Source: Pelobates cultripes (taxonomy: Eukaryota > Chordata > Amphibia > Anura > Pelobatidae). From it: DNA of 64,000 nt. The notes beneath the pieces were generated by a model that saw only the letters and a program-made list of their open reading frames with translations, did not search any database and was not told the origin of the DNA. The stretch's first letter is position 1. The number at the start of each line of letters is the position of its first letter. Where the stretch lies: NCBI GenBank assembly GCA_933207985.1, contig OW240912.1, positions 228,974,861-229,038,860 of the forward strand. The letters run 5' to 3'. A program made the translations under genes and the position numbers. Positions 47,148-59,010 of the stretch are shown here, one piece after another.

Positions 47148-47771
47148 AGTCTTTCTGTGTGTGTGTGTTACGTTTCAGTTTGAAATGCTTAAATATGAAG
47201 AAAATGTGCATAACTCCACCTTGAGAAATGTATTAGACAGCCTGTTGTTAAAGGCTAATTTGTGCATAGTGGGTGTTTGTTATCGGCATACATAGAAAGC
47301 CACCTTTTATGCTGTCCAAGTCCTCCTCTTAGCCATGTCCACTGAGACATCCCTTATCTTGAAGAGAATGGAGTGAAATCAGTAGAAGAGTGTCAGGCTT
47401 CAGAACAATGAATCCCACCCTTCCATTTCTCTTTTACAATGTTTTCCTTTTTGGTGGTGGGGCACAATTAAAACACTACTTTTTGTTTTTTTAACCTTCA
47501 AAACATGTGACAAATAATTTTTTTAATTTGTAGGGGTTCTGAATCTAAAAAGCAAGAAAGAAATTGTTACAAATGTAAACAATGGATTATGTATGTATGT
47601 TTGAATAAATATATTTGGTACACAAGCAATTATTACCCTTTTAATCCAGTTAGTTTTAAAGAGAGAACAGCAACTGCAAAAAGCAATTTTTCTTTATGCC
47701 TTTTCAATTGTCTCTGTTATGCAAAACATCCATATTACAACAGAACATAAATGTTTGATTTTATTTTCCAG
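47148..47771. other. Intron, nothing recognised
   Basis: Contains a short (GT)n run (47156-47168) and AT-rich sequence up to the acceptor. Confidence 0.6.
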
Positions 47772-47881
47772 GCATCATACCAATCCTGTGGGAACAGAAT
47801 GGAGGTGGAAAATGGACCAACCTGAAATGATCTTGGAAGCAGCCATTGAAAACCACCAAAATATGATTAAACAATTCAGAG
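47772..47881 (+). CDS. tyw1: TYW1 exon (radical-SAM core)
   Basis: 110 nt, phase 2 in and phase 1 out, acceptor TTTCCAG and donor GTACAA. It encodes (R)HHTNPVGTEWRWKMDQPE and then AIENHQNMIKQFR, both highly conserved in TYW1 directly after the CX3CX2C motif. No disruption. Confidence 0.95.
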
Positions 47882-49739
47882 GTACAAAATTTAAATGGCT
47901 TTTAATTTAAAATAGGGGAGCATGATTTGTATATTCTAAACCTAATTATATCTTTTAACAACCTGAAATGTATTATTATGGTAGCTCCACTAATATCGCC
48001 TGCAAACATAATGTTAAAGATATTCTATCAGTGGCAAAAATTAGTTTTAAGCTCTTTGTCAAAATAAAGTTCCTTGCAATTCAGTTCTGAATTTGATGGT
48101 TATGCCACTGATTTATGTGAAAAAATAATCCAAAAAAAGTCGAATATCATTCTGAAAACAAACGCATGCAAGCAGAGCTGAACCTGAAGGTAGCGGAACA
48201 TAGTGCTGAACCCTTCAGCTATCTAAACAGCAACTGTCCGCATAAGAGTACTGTCTGTGATGCCTAGTGTCAAATGCGAAGCAGTTTGGTGTGCCTTGCA
48301 TGCTCACTCACGCTTGCATATTGGTTCGTGATTGCCTTGCTTCGTATTTGTACGCACACTGGCGTTTAATACGCAGTTTGTGAGTATTTATTTTAGTTAT
48401 TATTAATAGAGGGGTACCCGAATTTGAGGGACTTTGGCCTGAAGATGTGTTTGATACTTGGGTGCACTTATCTTTGTGAAACCACTTTTTTAACGATGAA
48501 ATGTCTTAAATTAAAACACAGACCTTTGATAACAAATAAGTTACTTGCAAATTTACTGCAATTAGCAACTACAAATATCAAATTGATGTAGCAACCTTGG
48601 TAAACAAAGCGGAACTCCGTAAGAGCTCAGATTAAACTAAACTAATAGTTGCAATCTGTAACCATAAGGTGTGCAATGTATTTGTAACTTTGCACGTGTC
48701 CTTGGGAAAAATATAGTTTTTTAATGAGACCTTTGCTTACCTAAGGTTTGGACTGCCTTGATTCACAGGTAGATGGCACAGTTTTGACAAAGTATTTTAA
48801 ATTGTGGAAAGAAAATTTAGGTGAAGACATTAGCACTAGAGTGAAGTCTGAATATTTTTGCAGGATAAAAAATAAGTACACATTATCTATAATATGAAAT
48901 GCTAGATAAATACTCTGAAATAAATTGTAAACAACTGAGCAAGTTAGATATATTTTATATTTAATAGATAATTAGATATATTTTATATTTAATAGAGTTA
49001 TTAAAGGAATATTAAAGACTAGAGACTGAAAGGAGAATAAAAATCAAGGTGGGAGAATGAAGAGATCTAGCTGAGGGAGCCTAAACCATCCTGTGGAGCT
49101 TTTTGAATCGGCGTAGAGTGTGTAAATTTTTTTTTCTTGACGTGGAGTGAGTTTGCAGAGTTGAATTGATATACGGTGATGTTTCTTCTTGATATTCAAC
49201 CCTAGTTACTCTCTGTTTTAGTTATTAACAAAAGAACAAATCAGTTTTTTTGTTTTTTTGTTTTTAAACCATTTCTCATTACAACAGTTAAGAATTCCAA
49301 AAGTAGTTTTTCTTAAACATTTTATAAAATAATATAAAATGGGCATTCAAAACATCATTCATTTTTTATTTGAGTGACATTAAAATCTGAGTGAAATGGT
49401 TATGTCAAGAGTACGTTATGTGTTTATTTCCCCTCTGTGGACTGTTAACATTAATGTGTTGAAAGTCTCACTGCTAGTGAAGTTACTGAGAGCACTAAAT
49501 ATCTTTTAGCATATTTTTTTTTTTTAAATAATGAGAAAACTGACAATTGCAGCTTACCGGTAATCCTTTTAGAATAAGGAAAAGTTAAATCAAATCTTGT
49601 CAATGACAATGTGTGCATTAAAAAAAAAATACATTTAAAAAATAAATAAAAAAGATAGCTGTGCACAGTTTGTAGACTAATTTTCCTTTCACTCCCTGAA
49701 TGATCACCGCACAAAAGCATAACTAGAATACACTCAGCC
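47882..49739. other. Intron, nothing recognised
   Basis: A segment at 48160-48520 has several CpG and repeated CTTGCATG/CGCACACTGGCG text and could be an old repeat. A tandem AGATATATTTTATATTTAATAG duplication lies at 48945-48997. No genes. Confidence 0.6.
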
Positions 49740-51140
49740 CCTCCATGTGTCCCATTTCTCCTTCTCCCCTCCCTGTGTCACATACCCTCCCTCTCCCCTC
49801 CCTGTGTCCCATACCCTCCCTCTCCCCTCCCTGTGTCACATACCCTCCCTCTATCCCTTCCCCTCCATGTGTCACATTCTGCCCTCCCTTCCATGTATCC
49901 CATACCCTTTCTCCCTCATACCTTTACTTTCATGTGTCCCATCCCCCATCTCTCTCCCCTTCCCTCCATGTGTCCCATTGTTCCCTCTCTCCACCCTCCC
50001 CTCCATGTGTCCCATTGTTCCTTCTTCCCCCTCCCCTCCCTTTGTCCCATTGTTCCTTCTTCCCCCTCCCCTCCCTTTGTCCCATTGTTCCTTCTTCCCC
50101 CTCCCCTCCCTTTGTCCCATTGTTCCCTCTTCCCCCCTCCCTTTGTCCCATTCATTCCCCTCTTCCCCCTCCTTTGTCCCATTGTTCCTCTTCCTCCCTT
50201 GTCCCATTGTTTCCCTCTTCCCCTCCTTTGTCCCATTGTTCCCTCCTTCCCCTCCCTTTGTCCATTGTTCCCTCTTCCCCCCCTCCCTTTGTCCCATTGT
50301 TCCCTCTTCCCTCCCTTTGTCCCATTGTTCCCTCCTTGCCCCCTCCTTGTCCCATTGTTCCCTCTTACCCCCCTCCTTCCCATTTGTTCCCTCTTACCCC
50401 CCCTCCCCTTTGTCCCCATTCTTCCTCTTACCCCCCTCCTTTTCCCATTGTTCCTTTCCCCTCTCCCTCCTTTGTCCCATTGATTTCCCTCTTCCCCCCT
50501 CCCTCCCTCCCTTTGTCCATTGTTCCCTCTTCCCCCTCCTTTGTCCCATTGTTCCCTCTTCCCCCTCCCTTTGTCCCATTGTTCCCTCCCCTCCTTTGTC
50601 CCATTGTTCCCTCTTCCCCTCCGCTTTGTCCCCTCTTCCCCTCCCTTTGTCCCATTGTTCCCTCTTACCCCCTCCTTTGTCCCATTGTTCCTCTTGCCCC
50701 CCTCCTTGTCCCATTGTTCCTCTTTCCCCTCCTCCCTTTACATTGTTCCCTCTTCCCCCCCTCCCCTCCTTTGTCCCATTGTTCCCTCTTTCCCCCCTCC
50801 TCCCTTTGTCCCATTGTTCCCTCTTTCCCCCTCCTCCCTTTGTCCCGTGTTCCTCTTTCCTCCCTCCCTCCCTCCTCCTTTGTCCATTGTTCCTCTTTCC
50901 TCCCCTCCTCCCCTTTGTCCCATTGTTCCCTCTTTTCCCCCTCCCCTCCCTCCCCTTTGTCCATTATTTCCTCTTTCCTTTGTCCCATTTTCCTCCCTCC
51001 CCTTCACTTGTGTCACATTGTTCCTTTTCCCCCCCCTTCCCCTTCCTGTGTACCATTTCTCCCTCTCTCCCCCCTTCCCTCCAGGTGTCCCATACCCTCC
51101 ATTTCACCCTCTCTCCCCTACAGGTGTCCCATACCCGCTC
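49740..51140. repeat. 1.4-kb pyrimidine-rich minisatellite
   Basis: Tens of units of about 28-33 bases with the consensus CCCTTTGTCCCATTGTTCCC plus a TCTTCCCCCC-type spacer. The first part (49745-49990) carries a related CCTCCCTGTGTCCCATAC variant. One strand is almost pure pyrimidine. Long open frames (481, 531 and 249 codons, plus antisense) arise because the units lack stops. They have no protein signature. Confidence 0.95.
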
Positions 51141-51375
51141 TCTCTGCCGCCTCCCCTCCTGTACCTTACTGGCCAAGGTTCCTGGTCTGACAGAAAGTGC
51201 TCTAACAGTGAGCATTTCCTGTCCGACTGCTCGGCCACGCTACACACAGGCAGGAGGGGAGCAGCATAGTGCAGCTCTCCTTTTCTGCCAGACCTCCAGG
51301 AACCGCAGAGCCGGGCCCAGGTGGCTGTGCACCAGCCCATAGTGTATCCAGGCAGCCCGTGGTTGCGGCTGCGGC
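51141..51375. repeat. GC-rich block beside minisatellite
   Basis: Contains a hairpin (GACAGAAAGTGCTCTAACAG / TGAGCATTTCCTGTC) and GC-rich sequence to 51380. It repeats the pairing of a simple tandem array with a GC-rich fold-back core seen at 11.3, 43.5 and 53.9 kb. Confidence 0.6.
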
Positions 51376-52829
51376 CGTTGAAGGTACGCCAATGTCGCTG
51401 CATACCCATATATGCTCTGTATGCATTACATACTCTCTCGCTTGCGCTAACAATCCTTATTGCACAATCTGTCTATACATTGCTTATATGTAATATGTCT
51501 TTAAACTACAATAAATGTGTTTGGACATCAGTCTATGTAAATTAGATACTGTACATTTTAGTTGCACAGATTATTAGGTGGCCTAAAAACCCCATTCCTA
51601 CCACTTCCCCACACACAACCATCAAGTTAAAGTGTCCCTTTTTGTCCATTTAAATTATTATATATTATTATAATAAAAACAATTCTTGTTCAGTCATACA
51701 GGTATGTTGTATATGTAGTTTGAGGATGGTTATGTTCTTAGAAACTAGGGTCTGCTATGTTCGGCTGCCTTTTCTTTAGACACTATAACCACTTCAATGA
51801 GATACAACAGTTACAGTGCTTTTAGTGTCCCTTTCTTCTTCTTCTGCATAGATAGAGTCCCCTGGCTCCGTCCTTTCATTCGGCTAAAAACTCCATTAGA
51901 TTTGTTTTTAATATTTTATTGCTAAGTGAGAGTTCCTGGCACCCTATCCGCCCTATACTGCTTGGGGTAATAAAGAAACATTAGTCTGAGCAGCAGTCGG
52001 CAGCTGTGATTAGCAGAGTGTGAAGTAAAGTGGTTTTATTAAAGTGGTCTAGATGGAGTGGCTCTGTCGTGGTTTTTTCTTTCTTTTTTTTTTTTTTATG
52101 TTTCCAACTGAAAACATTGCCGTTTTGCAGGAATGGCAGTGTTTTGATTGCAGGGTTGACACTAATTTAGTGGCTGTCTTCCTGACAGCCACTAGAGGTG
52201 CTTCTACATCGATAACAGACTTAAACTCTGTTGTAGATCAAATAATTAATTGTTATGGGAGAGCGTTCAGTTAGCTAAGCATTCTGCAACATGTGCGTAC
52301 TAGCCTCCCATTTACATTGGATTGGCTGAGATAATCTACCTTCCCCTACATTTGTAGATGAACACCAATTCTGTAGGAATACATGTTTGTACTCCTAACA
52401 CTATATTTTTTTTGTCCAAATTTCTCAAAAATGGTTTAACACTGGATGAAGGGAGCGTACCAGAGGACTCCAGTAGCCTATTCAATGAGATTAAATGGTT
52501 AAACCTTAAATGTCCCTTGAAGTTTTCAAATAATCCCACACATTAGGGAAAAAATTTGTGATTCTAAATATATTTTTTTTGTTTTTCTGCGAAATAGCTT
52601 TATTTTAGATTACTACAGCTGAAATTTACAGAAATATGAGCAAACTATCCCTGAATATAGCTGTGAAAACATAGTTTATGTCTCCCCCTCCCCCCCCCCA
52701 CCTGTCAGGAAAGTAAAGGGTGATTTTCTCCCCTTTATTCCAGTGTCGCAAGGGTTTCCTTACGGCTGGCTCAGACTTCACTCAGCCTCCTTGTTTGAGA
52801 TCATCAAACTTTACGATCTCGGGCAGTCC
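51376..52829. other. Intron with MITE scraps
   Basis: MITE-like ends at 51629-51645 (AAAGTGTCCCTTTTTG), 51776-51832 (GACACTATAACCACTTCAATG ... TTTTAGTGTCCCTTT) and TGGTTAAACC...TGTCCCTTGAAG near 52497. A T-run lies at 52082-52098. No genes. Confidence 0.5.
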
Positions 52830-52906
52830 TATGCTTTCCAATTCTATACTGACTTGAACAACCACAATGAGCTGTAGTTGTTCTGGTTATTTTAGTGTCT
52901 CTTTAA
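52830..52906 (-). repeat. MITE family E, inverted copy
   Basis: Reverse of 36699-36775: ends TTATTTTAGTGTCTCTTTAA. The spacer 52907-52965 also matches (reverse) the 36643-36698 spacer. Confidence 0.7.
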
Positions 52907-53439
52907 GAACTACTTCATATCAGGGATGCAACATCAATGCAAAATGCTGAGATAGGTTTCTATTACACTGACACTATAGTCACCTGAACAACTGTAGCTT
53001 AATGAAGCAGTTTTGGTGTATAGAACATGCCCCTGCAGCCTCACTGCTCAATCCTCTGCCATTTAGGAGTTAAATCCCTTTGTTTATGAACCCTAATAAC
53101 ACCTCCCTGCATGTGACTTGCACAGCCTTCCATAAACACTTCCTGTAAAGAGAGCCCCATTTAGGCTTTCTTTATTGCAAGTTCTGTTTAATTAAGATTT
53201 TCTTATCCCCTGCTATGTTAATAGCTCGCTAGACCCTGCAAGAGCCTCCTGTATGTGGTTTCAAGTTCAATTTAGAGATTGAGATACAATTATTTAAGGT
53301 ACCGTATATACTCGTGTATAAGTCGATCTCATGTATAAGTTGAGTGCAGTTTTGTGACCAACAATTGTGAAATATGCTATGCCTCGTGGATAAGTCGAGG
53401 GTAAAACTTGGGGCTATGAAATTCTGTGATTTTTATAAT

Positions 53440-53880
53440 TATATACACACACACTCATACAAACACACACACACTGCATTATATACACACACACACTTAT
53501 ACAAACACACACACACTCATACACACACTCTGCATTACACACACAGACACACTCATACACGCTGCATTATACACACACACTCATACAGACACTCTACATT
53601 ATACACACACACTCATACAAACAATCTGCATTATACACACACACACTCATACACACACTCTGCATTATACACACACACACTCATACACACACTCTGCATT
53701 ATACACACACACACTCATACACACACTCTGCATTATACATACACACACACACGCACACTCATACACACTGCATTATACACACACACTCATACAAACAATC
53801 TGCATTATACACACACACTCATACAAACAATCTGCATTATACACACACACTCATACAAACACACACTCTGCATTATATAA
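53440..53880. repeat. CA-rich minisatellite in TA-flanked element
   Basis: Units of about 33 bases based on CATTATACACACACACTCAT and ACACACACTCTG. Open frames on the + strand (168 and 174 codons) are repeat translation. Confidence 0.9.
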
Positions 53881-53886
53881 TGCTCT

Positions 53887-54076
53887 TACTTACCTTTCCT
53901 GCAGCTCCTGTCAGCTCCCTTCTCCTCTGGTCCGGTCAGCTCCACTGTAAGTCTCGCGAGAGCCGCGGGGTCAGAGCGTTGCCACGGTTACCGTGGCAAT
54001 GCTCCGCGCGGCAGTCACACCGCGAGACTTACAGTGGAGGAGAAGGGAGCTGACAGGAGTTGCAGGAAGGTAAGTA
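53887..54076. repeat. 190-bp GC-rich inverted repeat
   Basis: Arms ACTTACCTTTCCTGCAGCTC...AGTCTCGCGAG and CTCGCGAGACTTACAGTGGA...GTTGCAGGAAGGTAAGT (the right arm carries CCGCGAGACTTACAG) pair over more than 60 bases. The loop has its own inverted GAGCGTTGCCACGG / CCGTGGCAATGCTC. Related to the 11530 motif. Confidence 0.85.
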
Positions 54077-54126
54077 ACAGCTATCTGGTCCTGGTCCTGG
54101 TCTGTATTATGGCAATGAAAGTTGCC

Positions 54127-54534
54127 TTAAAGGACCACACTAGGCACCCAGACCACTTCAGCTTAATGAAGTGGTTCCGCTAGGTTCAGTTGTTAACTTT
54201 TTTAAATATGTGCGCAGTTTCTGTGAGAAAACCAAGTGCTTGCGAATGGGTGCTGCTTCTAGTGGCTGTCTCTGGCTGGGATGTTACTAGGCTTTTGCGC
54301 GTTTCTCACTGTGATTGCCAGTGGTGAGTATCGCAGCGCCTTGCGGGCTGCTTTTCCTTTATAGACCGCGAATGCCAAGCAAGAAGCTCTTGCCGCTGCA
54401 GCATTCAGCCTGTGGAGAGGGAGGGAGGAGGAGAGCTCCCCGCCCAGCGCTGGAAAAAGGTAAGTTTAACCCCTTTTCCCCTTTCCAGAGCCGGGCGGGA
54501 GGGGGACCCTGAGGGCACTATAGTGGTCCTTTAA
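54127..54534 (+). mobile_element. TTAA MITE nested in TA-flanked element
   Basis: TTAAAGGACCACACTAGGCA at the left, CACTATAGTGGTCCTTTAA at the right; 408 bp including both TTAA. Right half resembles family G (54970-55578), sharing GGAGAGCTCCCCGCCC and AAGTTTAACCCC-type blocks. Confidence 0.8.
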
Positions 54535-54840
54535 TACAGACACTGACTCGAGTATAAGTCGAGTCGGGGTTTTTCAGCACAAATAATGTGCTGAAAAACT
54601 AGACTTATACTTGAGTATATATGGTAAATTACATCTGTTTGAAAGTGAAACCACTTTTTTTTTTTCATGCAGACTCTGTCAATCATAGCCAAGGGAGGTG
54701 TGGCTAGGGCTGCATAAACAGACACAAAGTGATATAACTCCTAAATGGCAGTGAATTGAGCAGTGTAATTGCAGGGGAATGATCTATAAACTAAAACTGC
54801 TTTATTTAGCTAAAGTAATTTAGGTGACTATAGTGTTCCT

Positions 54841-54969
54841 TTAAAGGGACACTAAAGTCACCAGAACAACTTTAGCTTAATGAAGCAGTTTTGGTGTGTA
54901 GAACATGCCCCTGCAGCCTCACTGCTCAATCCTCTGCCATTTCAGGAATACTCTTATTACCAATACTAC
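54841..54969 (+). repeat. MITE family A-like left part
   Basis: TTAAAGGGACACTAAAGTCA onwards to GGAATACTCTTATTACC. It begins at the same TTAA that ends the 52970-54844 copy and stops where the family G MITE begins. Confidence 0.7.
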
Positions 54970-55578
54970 TTAAAGGACCACTATCGTGCCAGGAAAACAA
55001 ACTAGTTTTCTTGGCACCATAGTGTTAATAGGGGTCCCCCCACCCTCATGGCCCCCCTCCCGCCGGGCTCAAGAGGGTTTAAGGGGGTTAAACACTTACC
55101 TTTCTCCAGCGCCCGGCTGCCTCGGTGCTAGGGGGATCTCCTCCCACTTCCAAAGTCATCAATGAGACTGCCACTAGAGGCTGGATCAACCCTAATGTAA
55201 ACATAGCAGTTTCTCTGGAACCGCTATGTTTACAGCTGCAGGGTTAACCCTAGCTAGACCTGGCACCCGGACCACTTCATTGAGCTGAAAATCTGGAACT
55301 GTGAAAATCACAGTGAGAAGACGCCAGAGTCCATAGGAAAGCATTAAGAATGCTTTCCAATGGACTGGCTGAATGCGTGCCCGGCTCTTACCGTGCATGC
55401 ACATTCAGCTGAGGAGGAGGAGGAGAGCTCCCCGCCCGGTGCTGGAAAAAGAGGTACGTTTAACCCCTTCCTCACCCTAGAGTCCGGCGGGAGGGGACCC
55501 TGAGGGTGGGGGTACCCTCAGGGCACTATAGTGCCAGGAAAACAAGTATGTTTTCCTGGCACTATAGTGGTCCTTTAA
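54970..55578 (+). mobile_element. Complete 609-bp TTAA MITE, family G
   Basis: TTAAAGGACCACTATCGTGC ... GGCACTATAGTGGTCCTTTAA. Each end also folds on itself (CACTATAGTGCCAGGAAAAC / GTTTTCCTGGCACTATAGTG at the right), giving nested hairpins. GC-rich interior, no ORF. Confidence 0.85.
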
Positions 55579-55975
55579 TGAAGTAGCTTTGGTGTATACA
55601 TCATGTCCCTGCAGTCTCACTCCCCAGTTCTTTACCATTTAGGACTTAAAATCACTTTTGTTACTATTCATGCAGCAGTAGCCACACATCTTGTAGTGGT
55701 GACACACAGCCTGTAATGGTTTCATTTTCAATCAGATGTTGCAGCGCAGTGTGTTTTACTTTAGTAGTTTTTATCTCTGGCTTTGCTAATTGAAGCTTAA
55801 TCAGGAATGTGTAGGGAGACTGTAGGTTTAGGGGTTTTAGGTGTTACTAGGGCTATATAAACAAAATGTTTTAACTCCGAAATGGCAGAGAATTTAGCAG
55901 TGAGATTGCAGGGGCATGATCTATACACTAAAGCCGCTTCATCAATCTAAAGTTGTTTGGAGCCCCTTTAAAGAC
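55579..55975 (+). repeat. MITE family A, partial copy
   Basis: Resumes family A from TGAAGTAGCTTTGGTGTATA and runs to GGAGCCCCTTTAAAG. It may be the continuation of the 54841 segment after the family G insertion, although the junction is not a clean duplicate. Confidence 0.6.
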
Positions 55976-56267
55976 TGCATTTGCTGATTAAGAGTATAAC
56001 TATACCTAACCTGAAAATAATGGCACTTGCATTTCACATTAATTCACTTTTTTTTTTTTTTTTTTTTATTGAACAGTGAGCCTAAGGCATGTGTTGCATA
56101 TTGCATTAGTGGGCACCCACAGAAAATTACTATTTAAACTTACTACTTATGAAAAATGCTAAAATGCTAAAAAAATCACAAATACTGAGATTTTCTACAA
56201 AAATACAACAAGCTAACTCATAGTGCCCCAAGAGACCTAGAAAAGGGCTCTCTGGCCCTTCATTAGA

Positions 56268-56305
56268 TGCAGTTATAGGTGTGCCTAGGCACACCTATAA
56301 CTGCA
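56268..56305. repeat. 38-bp perfect palindrome
   Basis: Every base pairs around CCT|AGG: GCAGTTATAGGTGTGCCT followed by its exact reverse complement, with an outer T/A pair. Flanks are not palindromic. Lies downstream of a 23-base T-run (56049-56071) in otherwise unclassified intron. Confidence 0.95.
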
Positions 56306-56309
56306 GAAT

Positions 56310-58290
56310 AGGAAAATGATGCTACCATTGAAATGACAGGCAGATTATGTATAGATCAGAGTTCTGGTTTTAGTATTGCTAAACTCTTACTATTCAAACT
56401 AAAAATCCTTATACATTGTAAAATGGGGTGGTTAGTCAATCAATTGAAATTAATGCATACTGTGTTATGATTTAATGCTTCTTTAAACATTTATGACGTG
56501 ACCTTTTGTTTTAATCCTTTCTCCTGCTTTTTTTTCCCGTGTCGTGTTCTTTCTCATTATCCACTGGCTAATAATAGAGAAAAAAATTGTAATTTTCAGT
56601 ATATCCCTTCATCTTTTCTTTTACAGAAATATCCAGGTGTCCTTCACAGATAAGCACTATCAGTAGTTTTATTTAGTGGTGTTATTTTTCTATCTCCTCC
56701 CCCCGCAGCATAAACAAATGACCCATGTGTGTTTAGGGTTTCCCAGTTTTCCGCTTTAAGAAGCATGCAGCTTGGGAAGAATACATTTATTAACAGATAA
56801 ATAAATAACATTTGTATTTTTCAATATGTACAATTTGCTTTATTCTCTGTGCAATACAAAAGCCTAATTAAAAAAAAATAAAAATAAAAATTCTATTTTT
56901 AGTGCAAACCGATATCAAATCAAACAGGTTACAATAAATCTGCAATATTTTCTGTTCTGCAATATGAATCAACAGTTATGTATGTGATCTGTCATTTCAC
57001 TGGCTTGTGAAATTGGATAAACTACTTCCAAGTTCTTCTCCCATGGGATGAAGTGGCCTATTATATTTCAATTAATAATTGTCAGGAAAGCCCACATTAG
57101 TGCTTCTGATGGTGGCTTTCTATTGACTGAGTAATCTGAGATGGCCGCAGAGGACCATAATTGATTGAACTTCTTGTAATTTTTTCCCACCCTTCTGCCT
57201 TGTTTTTGTCATTCTTTGACAAGAATGCAGTGACTACAATCTGAACATTCTTTCTGAAAATCAAACACCTCTGTCCCATCTGTTTCCAAGAACATCTTAA
57301 AATTAATACAGCAAAGAGTTATTTCAGGATTTCTTTCAACATGGGCTCGATGTTTTCAAATTTAATATGAGTGGAGAACAAAAGGCTACCTGAGTTTATA
57401 TTTTTCCAATCCTAAAGAGCTTTTATTGAAAAATCCTTTGTCTAGAATAGAACCCTGGTAGTTCATATGGATTTAAAAGAACACTGCTATATGTGCATAC
57501 ATGTACATAAAACCTCTAAAATTGCATTATTTTTTGTTAAAGAATTTATTAGGTGTGTAATGGCAATTGCATTCTTTTACATAGTTGTATTGGTCCACTA
57601 GTTGGTTGGTTGGTTTGTGTATGTATGTGTGTATATTTGTGTATGTATGTGTGTATATATGTTGTTTTTAATATGCCAACAGCACTGTAGGAAGGGTGAA
57701 AGAATACATATAATTAAATTTAGATGTTCAATAACCAGAGATGATGTGAGAGCTTGACTTGTATGGAGAATAGCTTACATTTACACAAAAGGTAATATGC
57801 AAAGCATCCAGCATGGAAGAAAAATGGCAAGCCGAGCTAGGATACATTCTGACAAATGTTACCTGTAGAGTAAGGGTGAATAATGTGTTAGAGAAGATAA
57901 TGAGATGACGTTGTGAGAGATGAGACAGGAGTAGACTGATGTAGGGTGATGTACTCTAGCAATATGTTTTTAACAATCCCTAAAATGTACTCCCTTATGG
58001 GTGTTTATTCAAGGGCTGAAAATTAGGGAAACTGATAAAGAATGTTTTGTATGTGTATATCTGTAGACATATATTATTTGACTTGTTGATGGATGTGCAA
58101 GCTGACAGCAGCCCACATTTAATGGAGAGCAGGGACCAAGACACTGACTAAATTAAACCAAGACCGCTATTGCTTTAAATAAACCAAAGGGTGGAATTGA
58201 TATACATTTTGGAGATATAGGAACTTGGTGAAATCTGCGAAAAGGTGAGCCATAGTACAGGTACCCAGAGAGGTGTTTAAAAAATAGTTT
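56310..58290. other. Intron, nothing recognised
   Basis: AT-rich. A GT/GTAT microsatellite lies at 57600-57662. No coding or repeat identity supported. Confidence 0.6.
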
Positions 58291-58294
58291 GACA

Positions 58295-58510
58295 CTTAAA
58301 GGAACACTAAAAAAAAGCTTCATGTAGTGTTTTTGGTGTTTTTTAGCATGTCCCTGTAGTCTTTTTTTCAATGTAAACATTCATTTTCCGAGATAAGTAG
58401 TGTATACGTTGTTCTCTCGTAATGTCTATAGCTGCTGTTACTTGGAGTACCACTAGAGGCTCATATTTCACTCCTGCAATTGTTGCTGGCCCTACAGTTG
58501 CAATGAAACT
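58295..58510 (+). repeat. MITE fragment
   Basis: ACTTAAAGGAACACTAAAAA, then TTTTGGTGTTTTTTAGCATG, CCACTAGAGG and TTGCTGGCCC blocks. The right end is not identified. Confidence 0.55.
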
Positions 58511-58529
58511 AATACAACCCCATTGAAAA

Positions 58530-59010
58530 TCAGGTTTATCAATATTTACAGACTTTCAGTTGTTTGCGATGAACAAATCAAACAAAAGCAATTAAAATAT
58601 AGCTCAACATAACAAATGCTTTAAGTGGTTTCCCCAAATTCAACTAAAAATGCAACTTCTAATGAATTCTCCAGTCTCAAAATTATTCAACCCCTGAATA
58701 GAATCGCCCAGAACAGTACAAATATGCAAAAACAGATGTTCGCTCAAGCACACCAGATGCAGCTAATCAAGGGCTTCATTAGTTGCACCAGGTGTGCTTG
58801 AGCTGGAACACTTGAAATGCCTGAACTGTCCAAGGGTTTGTTGAGTGTCACATTTGACTGCATGTTAGAAATATGGCAAAGTCAAAAGAATGGTCCTCAA
58901 AATTAAGAGAAGAGATTGTTGCCATTGTACTGTTGTTCACGATGTCCATGCATGGCAGAAGAGACACATTGAAAGCAGAAGAGGGCTTGAAAAAAATGAT
59001 ATATATTTTT
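58530..59010 (+). mobile_element. Tc1-like transposon 5' fragment
   Basis: Non-coding Tc1-type leader (AAAATTATTCAACCCCTGAA) is followed by a transposase-like N-terminus from ATG 58873: MAKSKEWSSKLREEIVAI, which then drifts out of frame (HGRRDTLKAEEGLEKND). It ends about 30 bases upstream of the TYW1 acceptor. No 3' half or second terminal repeat. Confidence 0.7.

Larger units (their letters stand above)
53300..54626. mobile_element. TA-flanked non-autonomous DNA transposon
   Basis: TA at 53300-53301 and 54625-54626. Ends CCGTATATACTCGTGTATAA and, on the other strand, CCATATATACTCAAGTATAA, with further AAGTCGA inverted motifs. A TA target suggests Tc1/mariner-like mobilisation, although a 3-bp GTA duplication also fits. 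It contains a minisatellite, a GC-rich hairpin and a nested TTAA MITE. No transposase. Confidence 0.85.
52970..54844 (-). mobile_element. MITE family A interrupted by a TA-flanked element
   Basis: Outer segments 52970-53299 and 54627-54844 together reproduce the reverse complement of 36104-36641. The break falls at AATTATTTAAGG|TAAATTACATC, continuous in the reference copy. The insert is 53302-54624. Confidence 0.85.

Noticed and set aside
48437..48490. Possible further hammerhead-like core (CTGAAGA ... GAAACC)
   Set aside because: No stem II can be drawn between the two boxes.
49745..51342. Very long Pro/Ser/Leu-rich ORFs (481 and 531 codons)
   Set aside because: Translation of a stop-free pyrimidine minisatellite in several frames at once; no domain and no conserved codon use.
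53374..53950. Two overlapping Thr/His-rich ORFs
   Set aside because: Same cause: CA-rich array in the TA-flanked element.
53930..54060. CpG-rich regulatory island
   Set aside because: The CpGs belong to a transposon hairpin arm that repeats at 11.5 kb.
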